Source: Lachnospiraceae bacterium | GTDB lineage: Bacteria > Bacillota > Clostridia > Lachnospirales > Lachnospiraceae | Direction: 5' to 3' | Assembly: GCA_017622575.1 (NCBI GenBank) | Contig: JAGAQU010000040.1 | Span: 1-43,041, forward strand | DNA length: 43,041 nucleotides | Shown here: one piece after another, positions 32,406 to 41,685 of the stretch | Layout: each line of letters opens with the position of its first letter | How positions within the stretch are numbered: the first letter of the stretch is position 1 | Position numbers and translations under genes: made by a program | Notes under the pieces: model-generated | Databases searched by the model: none | Told to the model about the DNA's origin: nothing | Seen by the model: the letters and a program-made list of their open reading frames with translations, nothing else

Positions 32406-33791
32406 TTATTTCTGCGGACATACAAGCTGTCCATATGCCTTTGCGCTTTCATCCACCACACCGTCTTTCATCAGCACCCGGCCTCGCAGAATGGTATAAC
32501 TGATCTGGCAATTCATTTTTTTCCCATCATAGGGAATAGCAATGTCCTTTGCATGAGAATAATTCTTTTTCTTATCTACTATTGTAGTATGATCAAAATT
32601 AAACACTGCAAAGTCTGCATCAGCACCTACGCGAATAGTACCTTTCTTTGGAAAAATCTGAAATACCTTCGCAGGATTGACACACAAAAGTTCAATTACT
32701 TTTTCCAGTTTTATTTTTCCTTCCGTTACTGCATTCAGCATCAGAGGAAGCCGAAGATCGACCCCCGGGAATCCTGAAACAGCTGCAAAAATATCATCAA
32801 GTCCCCTTGCTTTTTCTTCATAAAGGAAGGGGCTGTGATCACTGCCAATATAATCTACCGTACCGTCATTTACATATTTCCAAAGTTGATCGACAAGCTC
32901 CTGTTTTCTGAGCGGAGGATTGCACTTTGCAAAGGGTCCATACTTTTCCAAATCATCTTCATTCAGGAAAAGGTAATGAGGGCAGGTCTCCGCATAAACA
33001 TCCATGCCGTTTTGCTTTGCCTGCTTGATCAATTCCATAGCCTGCGGTGTGGACACATGAGCAATCTCCACCCTTGCACCTGTCTCTTTTGCAAACCGGA
33101 GCACTCTTTCCACGCTCTGCACTTCCGTAATGACTGGCCTACTCAATGCGTGATCTCTACCGGAAACCCTGCCTTCTTCTTTAAATTTTTTAATATAATA
33201 CTGAATCAGATCATTGTCTTCTGCATGAAAAGCACAAAGCAGTCCTGTCTTTGCAAGTTCCTGCATACCAACTACAAGCTGTCCGTCATCTGCCATGGTC
33301 AGCCCCTTAAATTCCTGTTCTCTTCCATTTGGTGCTGCGTGCAGAAAGGTTTTGAACGCCACAATTCTTCCGTCCCTTGCAAGCTTTGTGATCTCTTCAG
33401 GAAATTCTCCGCCGGCAGCCCCGTAAAAACAAAAATCAATCACGCACTGTTTCTCTGCTCTCCTGATGCGATTCTCCAGTATCTCTACATTGTACTGCGG
33501 CGGAACACTGATGGGATGCTCCATGATCGTAGTCACACCACCGGCTGCTGCAGCAAGTGTTTCCGTATAAAAGTTACCTCGCTCTATATGACCGGGATCA
33601 CGCACATGCATATGGGTATCAATAGCTCCCGGAATTAGATACTGTCCCTGCAGATCGAGCACTTCCTTTGCATCAAATGTTTCATCAGCATCTGTGATCA
33701 CTACAACCTTTCCATCCCTGACGCCCACATTTGCCGTCGTAAAACATCCATCCATAAATACCTTTCCGTTTTGAATCCATAAATCAAGCAT
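32406..33791 (-). CDS. Cyclic amidohydrolase (allantoinase/dihydropyrimidinase family)
   Basis: A complete 461-residue enzyme that opens cyclic ureides or imides. The two-zinc site is visible: DTHMHVRDP (first metal histidines), the lysine in VAFKTFL expected to be carboxylated, FHAED, VEIAHVST and the aspartate in GSDHSP. Overall it is nearest to allantoinases and hydantoinases; dihydroorotase is less likely. Its start has GGAGG upstream and lies two bases after the stop of the M20 hydrolase gene. Such a pair, ring opening followed by cleavage of the carbamoyl or ureido product, is the standard pathway logic. Confidence 0.85.
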   Translation of the reverse strand: MLDLWIQNGKVFMDGCFTTANVGVRDGKVVVITDADETFDAKEVLDLQGQYLIPGAIDTHMHVRDPGHIERGNFYTETLAAAAGGVTTIMEHPISVPPQYNVEILENRIRRAEKQCVIDFCFYGAAGGEFPEEITKLARDGRIVAFKTFLHAAPNGREQEFKGLTMADDGQLVVGMQELAKTGLLCAFHAEDNDLIQYYIKKFKEEGRVSGRDHALSRPVITEVQSVERVLRFAKETGARVEIAHVSTPQAMELIKQAKQNGMDVYAETCPHYLFLNEDDLEKYGPFAKCNPPLRKQELVDQLWKYVNDGTVDYIGSDHSPFLYEEKARGLDDIFAAVSGFPGVDLRLPLMLNAVTEGKIKLEKVIELLCVNPAKVFQIFPKKGTIRVGADADFAVFNFDHTTIVDKKKNYSHAKDIAIPYDGKKMNCQISYTILRGRVLMKDGVVDESAKAYGQLVCPQK

Positions 33792-33793
33792 TT

Positions 33794-34978
33794 CTATTCC
33801 TCCCTGCTTTCCAAAAACTTTATTACCTCTATCAAAATTTCCATTCCACAGTCAATGTCATCCCAGTCTGTCCATTCCTCCTTAGAATGACTGATTCCCT
33901 TCTTACTCGGTACAAAAATCATTCCTACCGGCATTTTCAGTGCCATGGCATTGCCGTCGTGGGTAGCACCACTTGGCATTTTACGGTAAGATATCTGTTT
34001 TTGTCGGCATAACTTTTCCGTTATGTCAATCAGCTTTTCACTACATTTTACAGGACTCTTCTGCACAACAGGTTCTATCTTTATTTTCGCCATCATCCGT
34101 GCCTGCTTTTGATATTCTTCCATAAAGTCATCCATCAGCTTTTCGTCTTCATTTCTGATTTCCAGAATCATCTCAACACGACTTGGAATCACAGGTGCAC
34201 TGCCAGGAAATACACTCAATACTCCTACTGTTTCCACAAAATTATGTCCTGTCCTTCGCGCCAGTTCATCTCCCATCAGAATGATTCTAGAAGCAGCTAC
34301 CAATGCGTCCTCACGATCCTCCATCATAGTGGTTCCGGCATGATTACCGATTCCGTAAACAGTGACCCGGTACCTTCTAAGACCTACGATTCCTGTAACA
34401 ATTCCTATCTTCTCACCATGGTTATAAAGCGTTGGCCCCTGCTCAATATGGAGCTCCAGGTAACATTTTGCATGAGAGGTATCCATTTGGGCATGTAAAA
34501 GATCCTCTTTGGAATATCCGTAAGCTGCTGCCTTTTCAAGATACTCATCGGAACCACAGGGCAAAAGCCCCATCATTGCTCTGCTTCCAAAGGTTCCTCC
34601 AAGTTCATTGCCTTCTTCACCGTTGGTTGCAATGATATGGATATCTTTTGTCAAATGGAATTCTTCTTCCTTAAGCAGTTTTATCGCTTCTGCACCAGCT
34701 ACTATTCCAAGCAGTCCGTCAAAAATCCCTCCCTGCTTTACCGTATCAAGATGTGAGCCAATCAGAATTTCTCCTGCATTTTCCTTTCCGCATTCCAGAC
34801 TTCCGTGTATATTTCCCACACTGTCCATCCATGTTTTAAGACCGCATTTGTGAAAATATTCCATGATCTCTGCCTGGCCTTCCTTCATGAATTTGCTTCC
34901 AAAGATTCGGCTAACCGCGCCTTCTTCATCCATTCCAATTTTGGAAAACTCTTCTATCTTTTCTCTTACCTGTTTCAA
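33794..34978 (-). CDS. M20-family amidohydrolase (allantoate/N-carbamoyl-amino-acid hydrolase type)
   Basis: A 394-residue zinc hydrolase. Metal ligands are seen in GSHLDTVKQGG, in NGEEGNELGG, and in the later GATHDGNAMA histidine. The lid domain (GLRRYRVTVYGIGNHAGTT) is typical of the AllC/HyuC/beta-ureidopropionase group, which splits N-carbamoyl amino acids or allantoate. I choose a TTG start at 34978: AAAGGAG lies eight bases upstream. The ATG-type start at 35035 would lie inside the aspartate dehydrogenase gene and has no ribosome site. It is coupled to the cyclic amidohydrolase gene. Confidence 0.82.
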   Translation of the reverse strand: MKQVREKIEEFSKIGMDEEGAVSRIFGSKFMKEGQAEIMEYFHKCGLKTWMDSVGNIHGSLECGKENAGEILIGSHLDTVKQGGIFDGLLGIVAGAEAIKLLKEEEFHLTKDIHIIATNGEEGNELGGTFGSRAMMGLLPCGSDEYLEKAAAYGYSKEDLLHAQMDTSHAKCYLELHIEQGPTLYNHGEKIGIVTGIVGLRRYRVTVYGIGNHAGTTMMEDREDALVAASRIILMGDELARRTGHNFVETVGVLSVFPGSAPVIPSRVEMILEIRNEDEKLMDDFMEEYQKQARMMAKIKIEPVVQKSPVKCSEKLIDITEKLCRQKQISYRKMPSGATHDGNAMALKMPVGMIFVPSKKGISHSKEEWTDWDDIDCGMEILIEVIKFLESREE

Positions 34979-34991
34979 AGCTGTTTCTCCT

Positions 34992-35738
34992 TTAAACAAA
35001 CATCTTTCCCGCTGTTTCCTTACAGATTCGGTCAATACTTCCGCAGGCAGAATGAGGCGTATACGCGCCGGTCACTGCTCCTGCCGCAAAGCTTTCAATA
35101 TTCATGGTGATATTAATCCCATCTCCCTTTAGCTGAATTGTATGAGCATTGGTAGACACCGCGGGATCTGATATGATTTTGGAATGTGTTTTGTCAAAGC
35201 CAATACCTGCAAGTGCTATGGCTGCATGAACATTTACGTTTCTCGGATAAAGCCTGCAGGCTTCCCTTGTGGGGCCCTCATAAACCACAGTCCTTTCCTT
35301 GTCCTCACGTCCAAGGCTTTTGGAACTTTTCGTAGTAATGATGCTCACTTCTTTCCACACTTTTCTTCCATCAAAAATACCATCCAGTCCAAGGATTGCA
35401 CCATGGGGAAGGAAAATGCGTCTGTTATATTTCCTACAAAGTGTATCTGCGTACTGCGCAAATTCCGCATCCGAAAAAGCAGTGACAGAAAACATAAGAA
35501 GATCAGCATGCTTTAAAATAATATCAATATGCTCCTTTAATACATCCGCAGTGGCACATTCCACGATCAGTTCTGCCTTTTCATATGCGCTTTCTTCTGC
35601 CTTACGGATTACCGGCTCCCCGGAAAGCTCTACATAGGGATCCTCAATAAAAACAATTTCCCCATAACCTTCTTCTTTTACATGCTTAAGCAGTGCCTGA
35701 CCGATTTTGCCACAACCCAAAAAACCTATCTTTTTCAT
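34992..35738 (-). CDS. L-aspartate dehydrogenase-like protein
   Basis: A 248-residue NAD(P)-dependent enzyme with the Rossmann start IGFLGCGKIGQALLKH and the family motif NVNVHAAIALAGIG, which includes the catalytic histidine. The family oxidises L-aspartate to iminoaspartate, or aminates oxaloacetate in reverse. In NAD synthesis this feeds quinolinate, but nadA and nadC are absent here. In this operon it more likely removes or adds ammonia to an amino acid released by the M20 enzyme. A good GAGAGG site lies before the ATG. Confidence 0.82.
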   Translation of the reverse strand: MKKIGFLGCGKIGQALLKHVKEEGYGEIVFIEDPYVELSGEPVIRKAEESAYEKAELIVECATADVLKEHIDIILKHADLLMFSVTAFSDAEFAQYADTLCRKYNRRIFLPHGAILGLDGIFDGRKVWKEVSIITTKSSKSLGREDKERTVVYEGPTREACRLYPRNVNVHAAIALAGIGFDKTHSKIISDPAVSTNAHTIQLKGDGINITMNIESFAAGAVTGAYTPHSACGSIDRICKETAGKMFV

Positions 35739-35775
35739 TTTTCCTCTCCATCTGCCGTTTTACGGCCCGCTTTTA

Positions 35776-36990
35776 TTATTTTGTACGATAACGCTCCATA
35801 ATTACGAGCAGTCTCTTCGCCGCATCCACAGCAGCTCTGTGATCCTGTGAAAAATTAATACGAAAACTGTTTGTAAACTGCGGTCCGAATTCTGTACCCG
35901 GAGTTACCGTAACCCCTGCCATTTCACGTACTATTTTAACAAAATCTCCAATGTTTACGTCAAGCGCCGGCATAGTAACGAACAGATAACTACCTCCGTC
36001 CGAAGGTCTTGCAGTTACCCCATCCACAGCGGTGAAAACCGTAACCAGTTCATCCCGAATGGCCTGATGCTTTGCAATTCTATCCTCCATAAAACCCTCC
36101 GGCTCATTAAACCATACCTCAAATACAGCCTGGCAGTATCCCGCACAGCGCAAAGAAACAATTGCCTGCAGTTTTTCCATTCTGGTAATGATATCCTTTG
36201 ATCCGAAAGCCACACCAAGACGGAATCCACTTAATGATTCTGTTTTAGAGGGGCCTATAATTGTGATCAGATTGTCCGGTATCTCCTTTTGGGCTCTTAA
36301 ATGGGTATAGGTTTTATGATCGAAAATCTGTCTGGAATACAATTCATCTACCAACAGAGTAACATTATATTTCTTTGCCAGCTTTGCAATGGTAATAATT
36401 TCATCATATGAATAAATGACCCCTGTCGGGTTATTGGGATTAGAGAAAAGAAACAGTTTCACGCCTTCCTTAAATGCTTCCTCCAGAGAATTCAGATCAA
36501 GCCCTGCGCAGCCCTCCTTTCCATAATAATCCATCTGAACGGGGACCAGCTCTCCTTCAAAAAACTCCACCAGTTTTCTATTTGCAAAATAATCGGGTTC
36601 TACAATTGCTACCTTGTCTCCTGTCGCTACCAGTGCACCCATAGCAAGGAAAAGTGCCCCCTGTGTGCCAGGGGTCAAAATAATCTCGCTTGCCGGATCA
36701 ATCGGTGCTCCTGTAAAATCAGCCAGCTTTTTTGCCAGATCCTCTCTGATATTTTTCTTACCGCTATACTCCGTATATGCCTGTTTTCCTCCAATGTGAT
36801 ATCCCTTTTCAAAAGCCTCAAGACTACCAGGCAGAGGCAGAAAAGCATCTACGTCTCCGTGGGAAAAATCCACGGGGATACCCTCAAGCTTTTCTCCTCT
36901 TAGATTAAGCTTTCCATTCTTACGCTTTCCTTCCTGTCCAGGGGCATTATCCACACCCAGTTTTTCAAATTTCTCCAAAATTGTACTCAT
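35776..36990 (-). CDS. Class I/II PLP-dependent aminotransferase
   Basis: A 404-residue fold-type I aminotransferase. NPNNPTG near residue 193, the DELYSRQIF stretch with the PLP-binding Asp/Tyr, and the Schiff-base lysine in GPSKTESLSGFRLG are all seen, as is the C-terminal substrate arginine in NSFRINFS. The substrate is unknown. I chose the ATG at 36990, eight bases after GGAGG. It sits between the 2-hydroxyacid dehydrogenase and aspartate dehydrogenase genes. Confidence 0.85.
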   Translation of the reverse strand: MSTILEKFEKLGVDNAPGQEGKRKNGKLNLRGEKLEGIPVDFSHGDVDAFLPLPGSLEAFEKGYHIGGKQAYTEYSGKKNIREDLAKKLADFTGAPIDPASEIILTPGTQGALFLAMGALVATGDKVAIVEPDYFANRKLVEFFEGELVPVQMDYYGKEGCAGLDLNSLEEAFKEGVKLFLFSNPNNPTGVIYSYDEIITIAKLAKKYNVTLLVDELYSRQIFDHKTYTHLRAQKEIPDNLITIIGPSKTESLSGFRLGVAFGSKDIITRMEKLQAIVSLRCAGYCQAVFEVWFNEPEGFMEDRIAKHQAIRDELVTVFTAVDGVTARPSDGGSYLFVTMPALDVNIGDFVKIVREMAGVTVTPGTEFGPQFTNSFRINFSQDHRAAVDAAKRLLVIMERYRTK

Positions 36991-37003
36991 CACTTTTTCC
37001 TCC

Positions 37004-37963
37004 TTAGTTAAGTTTGATCACATTTTCCAGTTCTCTTCCCGCACGGTAATTGTCTATGTTACGCATAATCAGTTCTCCGATGAATCCTTTCCAACTGTCA
37101 CCCATTCCTGCCTTGTGTGAACTCATATACAGGTTCTCCACTTCCCATAAAGGACTTTCTGTGGGCAAAGGCTCCTGTTCAAAAACATCCAAAGCCGCTG
37201 CTCTGATTTTCTTCTGTTCAAGAGCCTTTATCAACGCTTCCGTATCTACAAGAGGCCCTCTTGCAATATTAATCAGAATGGCCGAATTCTTCATCATCTC
37301 AAAGGCTTCTTCTCCGAGAAGATGCTTTGTTTTTTCGTTCAAAGGGATACAGACTACTAGATAATCACAGCAAGGATAAAATTCTTTCAATGAATCAGCT
37401 CCGACAAAACATTTGTCAATCCTCTCATCCCTTTGCTCAAAGACATCGTAGACATATATTTTCATACCAAATGCCGCTGCCCTCTTTGCAATCTCACTGC
37501 CAATAGAACCATATCCCATAATTCCAAGTGTCTTTCCGTAAAGATCTTCATAGCAGGAACACATCCATTGATCCTGTCCGAACATATCCCATATATGCTC
37601 TTTTTTGTCCTCTTCCACACGGCGCACCTGCCTGCTAAAAAACAAAAGTTTGGTAAATACATCCTCAGCTATAGATACCGACATTACACCTCTGGTATTG
37701 CTCATGATCAGGTTTCTTTTCTTTACTTCTTCCACATCCACACGATCATATCCAGCTCCGGTTATCTGCACGAATTTCAGTTCCGGCATGCGGTCAAGAA
37801 ATGCTTTATTTACATAAAAAGGCTGTAGTACCGCCATTTCCACATCAGACAGATCGTATCCTTCTGCCTGAATATCACACTCCTCATTGTCAAGGAATAA
37901 AATGTCTTTATAATATTCCTCCCTAATCAAATACTTATATAGAGAATTACAAATCACCTTCAT
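37004..37963 (-). CDS. D-2-hydroxyacid dehydrogenase family protein
   Basis: A 319-residue NAD(P)-dependent dehydrogenase. The cofactor motif GIMGYGSIGSEIAKR and the catalytic residues are present: Arg in NIARGPLVD, Glu in DVFEQEPLP and His in SSHKAG. It would reduce a 2-oxoacid such as glyoxylate, hydroxypyruvate or oxaloacetate to the D-hydroxyacid, or the reverse. The gene starts two bases after the stop of the upstream aminotransferase gene, so coupling is likely. Confidence 0.87.
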   Translation of the reverse strand: MKVICNSLYKYLIREEYYKDILFLDNEECDIQAEGYDLSDVEMAVLQPFYVNKAFLDRMPELKFVQITGAGYDRVDVEEVKKRNLIMSNTRGVMSVSIAEDVFTKLLFFSRQVRRVEEDKKEHIWDMFGQDQWMCSCYEDLYGKTLGIMGYGSIGSEIAKRAAAFGMKIYVYDVFEQRDERIDKCFVGADSLKEFYPCCDYLVVCIPLNEKTKHLLGEEAFEMMKNSAILINIARGPLVDTEALIKALEQKKIRAAALDVFEQEPLPTESPLWEVENLYMSSHKAGMGDSWKGFIGELIMRNIDNYRAGRELENVIKLN

Positions 37964-37965
37964 TT

Positions 37966-39255
37966 CTATATTCCTCTCTCTTCTATTATTTTTTCAATTG
38001 CTGCAATATTGGCACAAATGCAGAATAACTTCATCGCTTCCTTCAATTCCTCCATGGGCGGATAAGTAGGTGCCAGTCTGATGGTAGTATCCTCCGGATC
38101 ATAATGATAAGGGTATGTAGATGCCGGAATTGCTACCTTTACTCCCACATCCTCTGTCATTTTCAGAATCTTTTTTGCACAGCCGCCATAACTGTCTACC
38201 GTGATAAAATATCCTCCATCAGGTTTGATCCACGTATAGACATCTTCATACAAACGGTTCTGTGTCAATATTTCGTCTACCATATCAAATCTGGGTCTTA
38301 AAATGGCAGCGATATCCTTCATATGATTCATGATATTTTCAGGTGTCTTCAGGTATTTTACATGTCGAAGCTGATTTAATTTGTCGTGACTAAAGATTTG
38401 AAGCTTAAGCAATCTCTTTGTTTCTTCAATAGTCTTGTCTCCGGAAGCCATCAGACAGACACCGGAACCCGGGAATGTAATCTTTGCCGTGGAAAAGAAA
38501 TAAAGAATACGGTCTGTTGTCCCGTAAGGCTCTGCTGCTTTTAAAATATCTTTTACAATATGCTCCTTATATAAATGATGTACGGCATAGGCATTATCCC
38601 AGAAAATTCTAAAATCCGGTGCTGCCGTCTTCATTTTTGCCAGACGCTCCACGGTTTCATCACTGTAAACGGTACCCGTAGGATTAGAATACTGCGGTAC
38701 ACACCAGATACCTTTAATGGTGGGATCCTGGGCTACCAGCTTCTCTACCATATCCATATCAGGTCCTGTTTCCAATAAGGGAATGTTAATCATTCGAAAA
38801 CCAAGTGCTTCCGTCAGATTGAAATGACAATCATAGCCAGGAACCGGGCACAACCACTTTAACTCATGCTCCATGGCCTGCATACTCCATGGTTTCTCAC
38901 CGAGCGCGCCAAACGCATAATATCTCATAAACTGGTCATACATCAAATTTAGACAGGATTCCCCTCCAAGAACAATGTTTTCACTGGGAATATCAAGCAA
39001 CTCTGAAAATAATCTGATACATTCCGAAAGACCATACATGACACCATAATTTCTGCAGTCTGTTCCGTCTTCTGCGATACAATTGTTTTCATCAAGAACA
39101 TGAAACATTTCCGCATTCAGATCCAGTTGCTCTTTGCAAGGTAGTCCCCGGCTGATATTCAGATTCAGCCCTTTTCCACGATACTCTTCATATTGCTTTT
39201 TTAAATATTTCAAATCCTGCTTCAACTGCAGGGTAGATATTTGTTTTGTTTTCAT
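37966..39255 (-). CDS. Aminotransferase of the MocR-like/AspC-type clostridial group
   Basis: A 429-residue PLP enzyme whose start (LNISRGLPCKEQLDLN) and middle (GIWCVPQYSNPTGTVYSDETV, FWDNAYAVHH, FFSTAKITFPGSG) are typical of the PF12897-type aminotransferases, often annotated as aspartate aminotransferase. The PLP lysine is in STAKITF. I chose the ATG at 39255 (AAAGGAA nine bases upstream), just after the ThDP enzyme stop at 39260; a start at 39303 lies inside that gene. A second aminotransferase in the operon suggests two different amino-acid substrates, or a donor-regenerating cycle. Confidence 0.83.
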   Translation of the reverse strand: MKTKQISTLQLKQDLKYLKKQYEEYRGKGLNLNISRGLPCKEQLDLNAEMFHVLDENNCIAEDGTDCRNYGVMYGLSECIRLFSELLDIPSENIVLGGESCLNLMYDQFMRYYAFGALGEKPWSMQAMEHELKWLCPVPGYDCHFNLTEALGFRMINIPLLETGPDMDMVEKLVAQDPTIKGIWCVPQYSNPTGTVYSDETVERLAKMKTAAPDFRIFWDNAYAVHHLYKEHIVKDILKAAEPYGTTDRILYFFSTAKITFPGSGVCLMASGDKTIEETKRLLKLQIFSHDKLNQLRHVKYLKTPENIMNHMKDIAAILRPRFDMVDEILTQNRLYEDVYTWIKPDGGYFITVDSYGGCAKKILKMTEDVGVKVAIPASTYPYHYDPEDTTIRLAPTYPPMEELKEAMKLFCICANIAAIEKIIEERGI

Positions 39256-39259
39256 GCTA

Positions 39260-40936
39260 TTATTCCTTTCGCTCCTGTGCATTTCCTTTTGTATTTTCCT
39301 CATACATTTTCTTTAAATAACTTGATAATTTCATATTTTCGGAGTAATCCACCGGACAATCTATAATAACGGGTACATCCTGCTTAAAGGCCTTTTCCAA
39401 AGTCGGCAGTAAATCCTCTGCTTTCGTAATTCGATAACCGATAGCATGCATACTTTCCGCAAATTTTACAAAATCCGGATTGGTATAATCCACAAAACAA
39501 CTCTCTCCATATTGTTCCTGCTGCTTCCATTTGATCAGCCCGTAACTGCTGTCATTAAAAATCAGTGTCACAAAAGGCGTTTTTTCTCTGAGTGCAGTTT
39601 CAAATTCCTGACAGTTCATCATAAAACCGCCGTCTCCGGTAATTGCCAGCACTTTTTTATCCGGATTGATTAATTTGGCTGAAAGTGCTCCCGGCACAGC
39701 AATCCCCATGGTTGCAAAACCATTAGAGATAATGCAGGTATTGGGTTCATAACAGTTATATTCTCTGGCAATCCACATTTTGTGGGCACCAACGTCAGAA
39801 ATCAAAATATCTGATTTTCCCATAACCTTTCTGACATCCCACAGAATTTTCTGGGGTTTCATAGGAAATGCGTTATCATTTTCGTACTCATTATACTCTT
39901 TCAGCATCTTTTGTCTGATTTTCATTGCCCATTCCGGATTACTTTCTCTGCTACATCTTAATGCAATCTGTTTCAGGGAATAAGATATGTCTCCTATAAC
40001 CTCCAGATCCGGCTGATACAGCTTATTAATGTGACAAGGTCTCGTGTCTATATGTAAGATCTTATGATTTTCCTGCGCATTCCACTTCCTTGGTGCGTAT
40101 TCTACAATGTCATATCCTACTGCAATGACAAGGTCAGCTTCTTCAAAAGCCAGATCCGGGTAATCCTTTTGAGGGATACCTATTGTCCACAGCGAATAAG
40201 GACTGTCATAAGGAATGACTCCCTTTGCCATCATCGTATTGATCACCGGTATTTTAAGTTTTTCGGCAAATTGGGTAATTGCCTGTGACGCTTTATTTCT
40301 GATCGCAGAATGACCTACCAGTATCAAAGGCTTTTTGGCCTGAAAAATAATACCTGCTGCCTCTTCAATATTTTCCACGCATGCCATTTCCATATTAGGC
40401 GTATGATGCTTAAGGGGCCTGATTCCCGGACCTTCCGGTACCTCCATTTTGGCGATATTGCAGGGTAGGTCAATATGGCAAGCACCCGGCTTTTCATTTT
40501 CGGCATACTTAAATGCAATTCTTATAATTTCATGAACCGTATCCGGTCTCACAATCTGCTTGCTTCTCTTCGTAATAGGGGAAAACATATTGACAAGATC
40601 AAGATATTGATGAGATGTCAGGTGCATTCTTTCCGTGCCAACCTGCCCGGTAATGGCAACAAGTGGTGCCCCGTCAGAATTGGCATCTGCCACACCGGTA
40701 ACAAGATTGGTTGCTCCAGGTCCTAACGTTGACAGGCAGACACCGGCCTTTCCCGTCAATCTGCCATACATATCCGCCATGAAGGCTGCCCCCTGTTCAT
40801 GTCTGACAGTGATAAACCGAATGGAAGATTTTTTGAGTGCCTGCATAACAGCCAGATTTTCTTCCCCCGGAATCCCGAAAATATATTTTACACCTTCGTT
40901 TTCCAGACTTTTGACTAATGCCTCTGCTGTGTTCAT
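39260..40936 (-). CDS. Thiamine-diphosphate enzyme, acetolactate synthase-like
   Basis: A 558-residue ThDP enzyme with all three domains. The catalytic Glu is in VRHEQGAAFMADMYGR near residue 50. The ThDP/Mg motif GDGGFMMNCQEFETA to NDSSYGLIKWKQ lies at 440-475, and the end VPVIIDCPVDYSEN is as in AlsS. It resembles catabolic acetolactate synthase. The Glu speaks against glyoxylate carboligase, which has Val there. A regulatory-subunit gene is absent. Its presence among aminotransferases and amidohydrolases suggests condensation or decarboxylation of a 2-oxoacid, such as pyruvate made in the pathway. Confidence 0.85.
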   Translation of the reverse strand: MNTAEALVKSLENEGVKYIFGIPGEENLAVMQALKKSSIRFITVRHEQGAAFMADMYGRLTGKAGVCLSTLGPGATNLVTGVADANSDGAPLVAITGQVGTERMHLTSHQYLDLVNMFSPITKRSKQIVRPDTVHEIIRIAFKYAENEKPGACHIDLPCNIAKMEVPEGPGIRPLKHHTPNMEMACVENIEEAAGIIFQAKKPLILVGHSAIRNKASQAITQFAEKLKIPVINTMMAKGVIPYDSPYSLWTIGIPQKDYPDLAFEEADLVIAVGYDIVEYAPRKWNAQENHKILHIDTRPCHINKLYQPDLEVIGDISYSLKQIALRCSRESNPEWAMKIRQKMLKEYNEYENDNAFPMKPQKILWDVRKVMGKSDILISDVGAHKMWIAREYNCYEPNTCIISNGFATMGIAVPGALSAKLINPDKKVLAITGDGGFMMNCQEFETALREKTPFVTLIFNDSSYGLIKWKQQEQYGESCFVDYTNPDFVKFAESMHAIGYRITKAEDLLPTLEKAFKQDVPVIIDCPVDYSENMKLSSYLKKMYEENTKGNAQERKE

Positions 40937-40957
40937 TTTCGTTCTCCTTACGATTGT

Positions 40958-41557
40958 TTAGTCTAATTGAAATTTCTTTTTTGCCAGTTCTGCCAAATAC
41001 TCTGCAGTTCCATCAATTCCAAGAAAAGAAGAGTCAAGAATAATATCTTTATACTTCGGATCCTTTGGAGAATATTTTGCATATCGCATATGATATGACT
41101 TTCTTGCCTTATCGACAGATTTAATCATCCTTGCTGCTTCCTTTGGCTCCATCATCAAATTGTTGACACAGTTATTGTATCTCTGCTCATAAGATGCATA
41201 AATATAAACTCTCATGTGGTTTCTATAATCTCGCAGAACATAATCTGCACAACGTCCCACAATGATACATCTCTCTTTAGAAGCCAGATTCTGAATGATA
41301 TCCTTCTGAATCGTAAAAATCTGATCTTGCAGGTCTGTTGTCGTATTTCCAAGCGGAAACATTCTTGCAAAATAACTGCTTGCTTTTTCTTCCGCATCCG
41401 ATATCGTGGGCACAGGAAGTCCCATTCTCCTTGATACTTCCTCCACGATATCTCTGTCATAAAATTCAATATTAAGCGCCTCTGACATTTTTTTTGCAAT
41501 CGTGCGCCCCATACTTCCGAATTCTCTTGAAATTGTAATCACATAATTTTCTGCCAT
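40958..41557 (-). CDS. Cytidylate kinase-like family protein
   Basis: A 199-residue P-loop-type protein whose start ITISREFGSMGRTIAKKM is the typical nucleotide-binding opening of the cytidylate-kinase-like group (PF13189). Conserved IIVGRCADYVL and RVYIYASYEQR stretches follow. It is distinct from true Cmk and its substrate is unknown. It is the first gene after the terminator at 41609 and lies 21 bases before the ThDP gene, so it may begin the second part of the operon. Confidence 0.82.
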   Translation of the reverse strand: MAENYVITISREFGSMGRTIAKKMSEALNIEFYDRDIVEEVSRRMGLPVPTISDAEEKASSYFARMFPLGNTTTDLQDQIFTIQKDIIQNLASKERCIIVGRCADYVLRDYRNHMRVYIYASYEQRYNNCVNNLMMEPKEAARMIKSVDKARKSYHMRYAKYSPKDPKYKDIILDSSFLGIDGTAEYLAELAKKKFQLD

Positions 41558-41608
41558 TTTTCCATTCCACCTTTCTTTTTTTGTCTCTATTCCCTGTCAA
41601 TTTTCAAT

Positions 41609-41647
41609 TTTAATTAAAAGAGACCTATGAACTGATTCATAAGTCTC
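41609..41647 (-). terminator. Intrinsic terminator after the ABC permease genes
   Basis: On the minus strand a stem (GAGAC..TATGAA with TTCATA..GTCTC) with loop TCAG is followed by TTTTAATT. It would end the permease transcript, or reduce read-through into the enzyme genes. Confidence 0.75.
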
Positions 41648-41685
41648 CTTGCCTTCCTTTTCGTCAGAAAGCAACTTGATATAAA

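Noticed and set aside
34979..35035. Longer N-terminus of the M20 hydrolase
   Set aside because: The extension overlaps the aspartate dehydrogenase gene and has no ribosome site; the TTG at 34978 does.
39260..40936. Glyoxylate carboligase for an allantoin-glyoxylate pathway
   Set aside because: The catalytic glutamate (HEQGAAF) is present, whereas glyoxylate carboligase has valine there; the AlsS-like ending also argues for an acetolactate-synthase-type enzyme.
41595..41600. TTGACA (minus strand) as promoter of the cytidylate-kinase-like gene
   Set aside because: No -10-like hexamer is found 16-19 bases downstream before the ribosome site.
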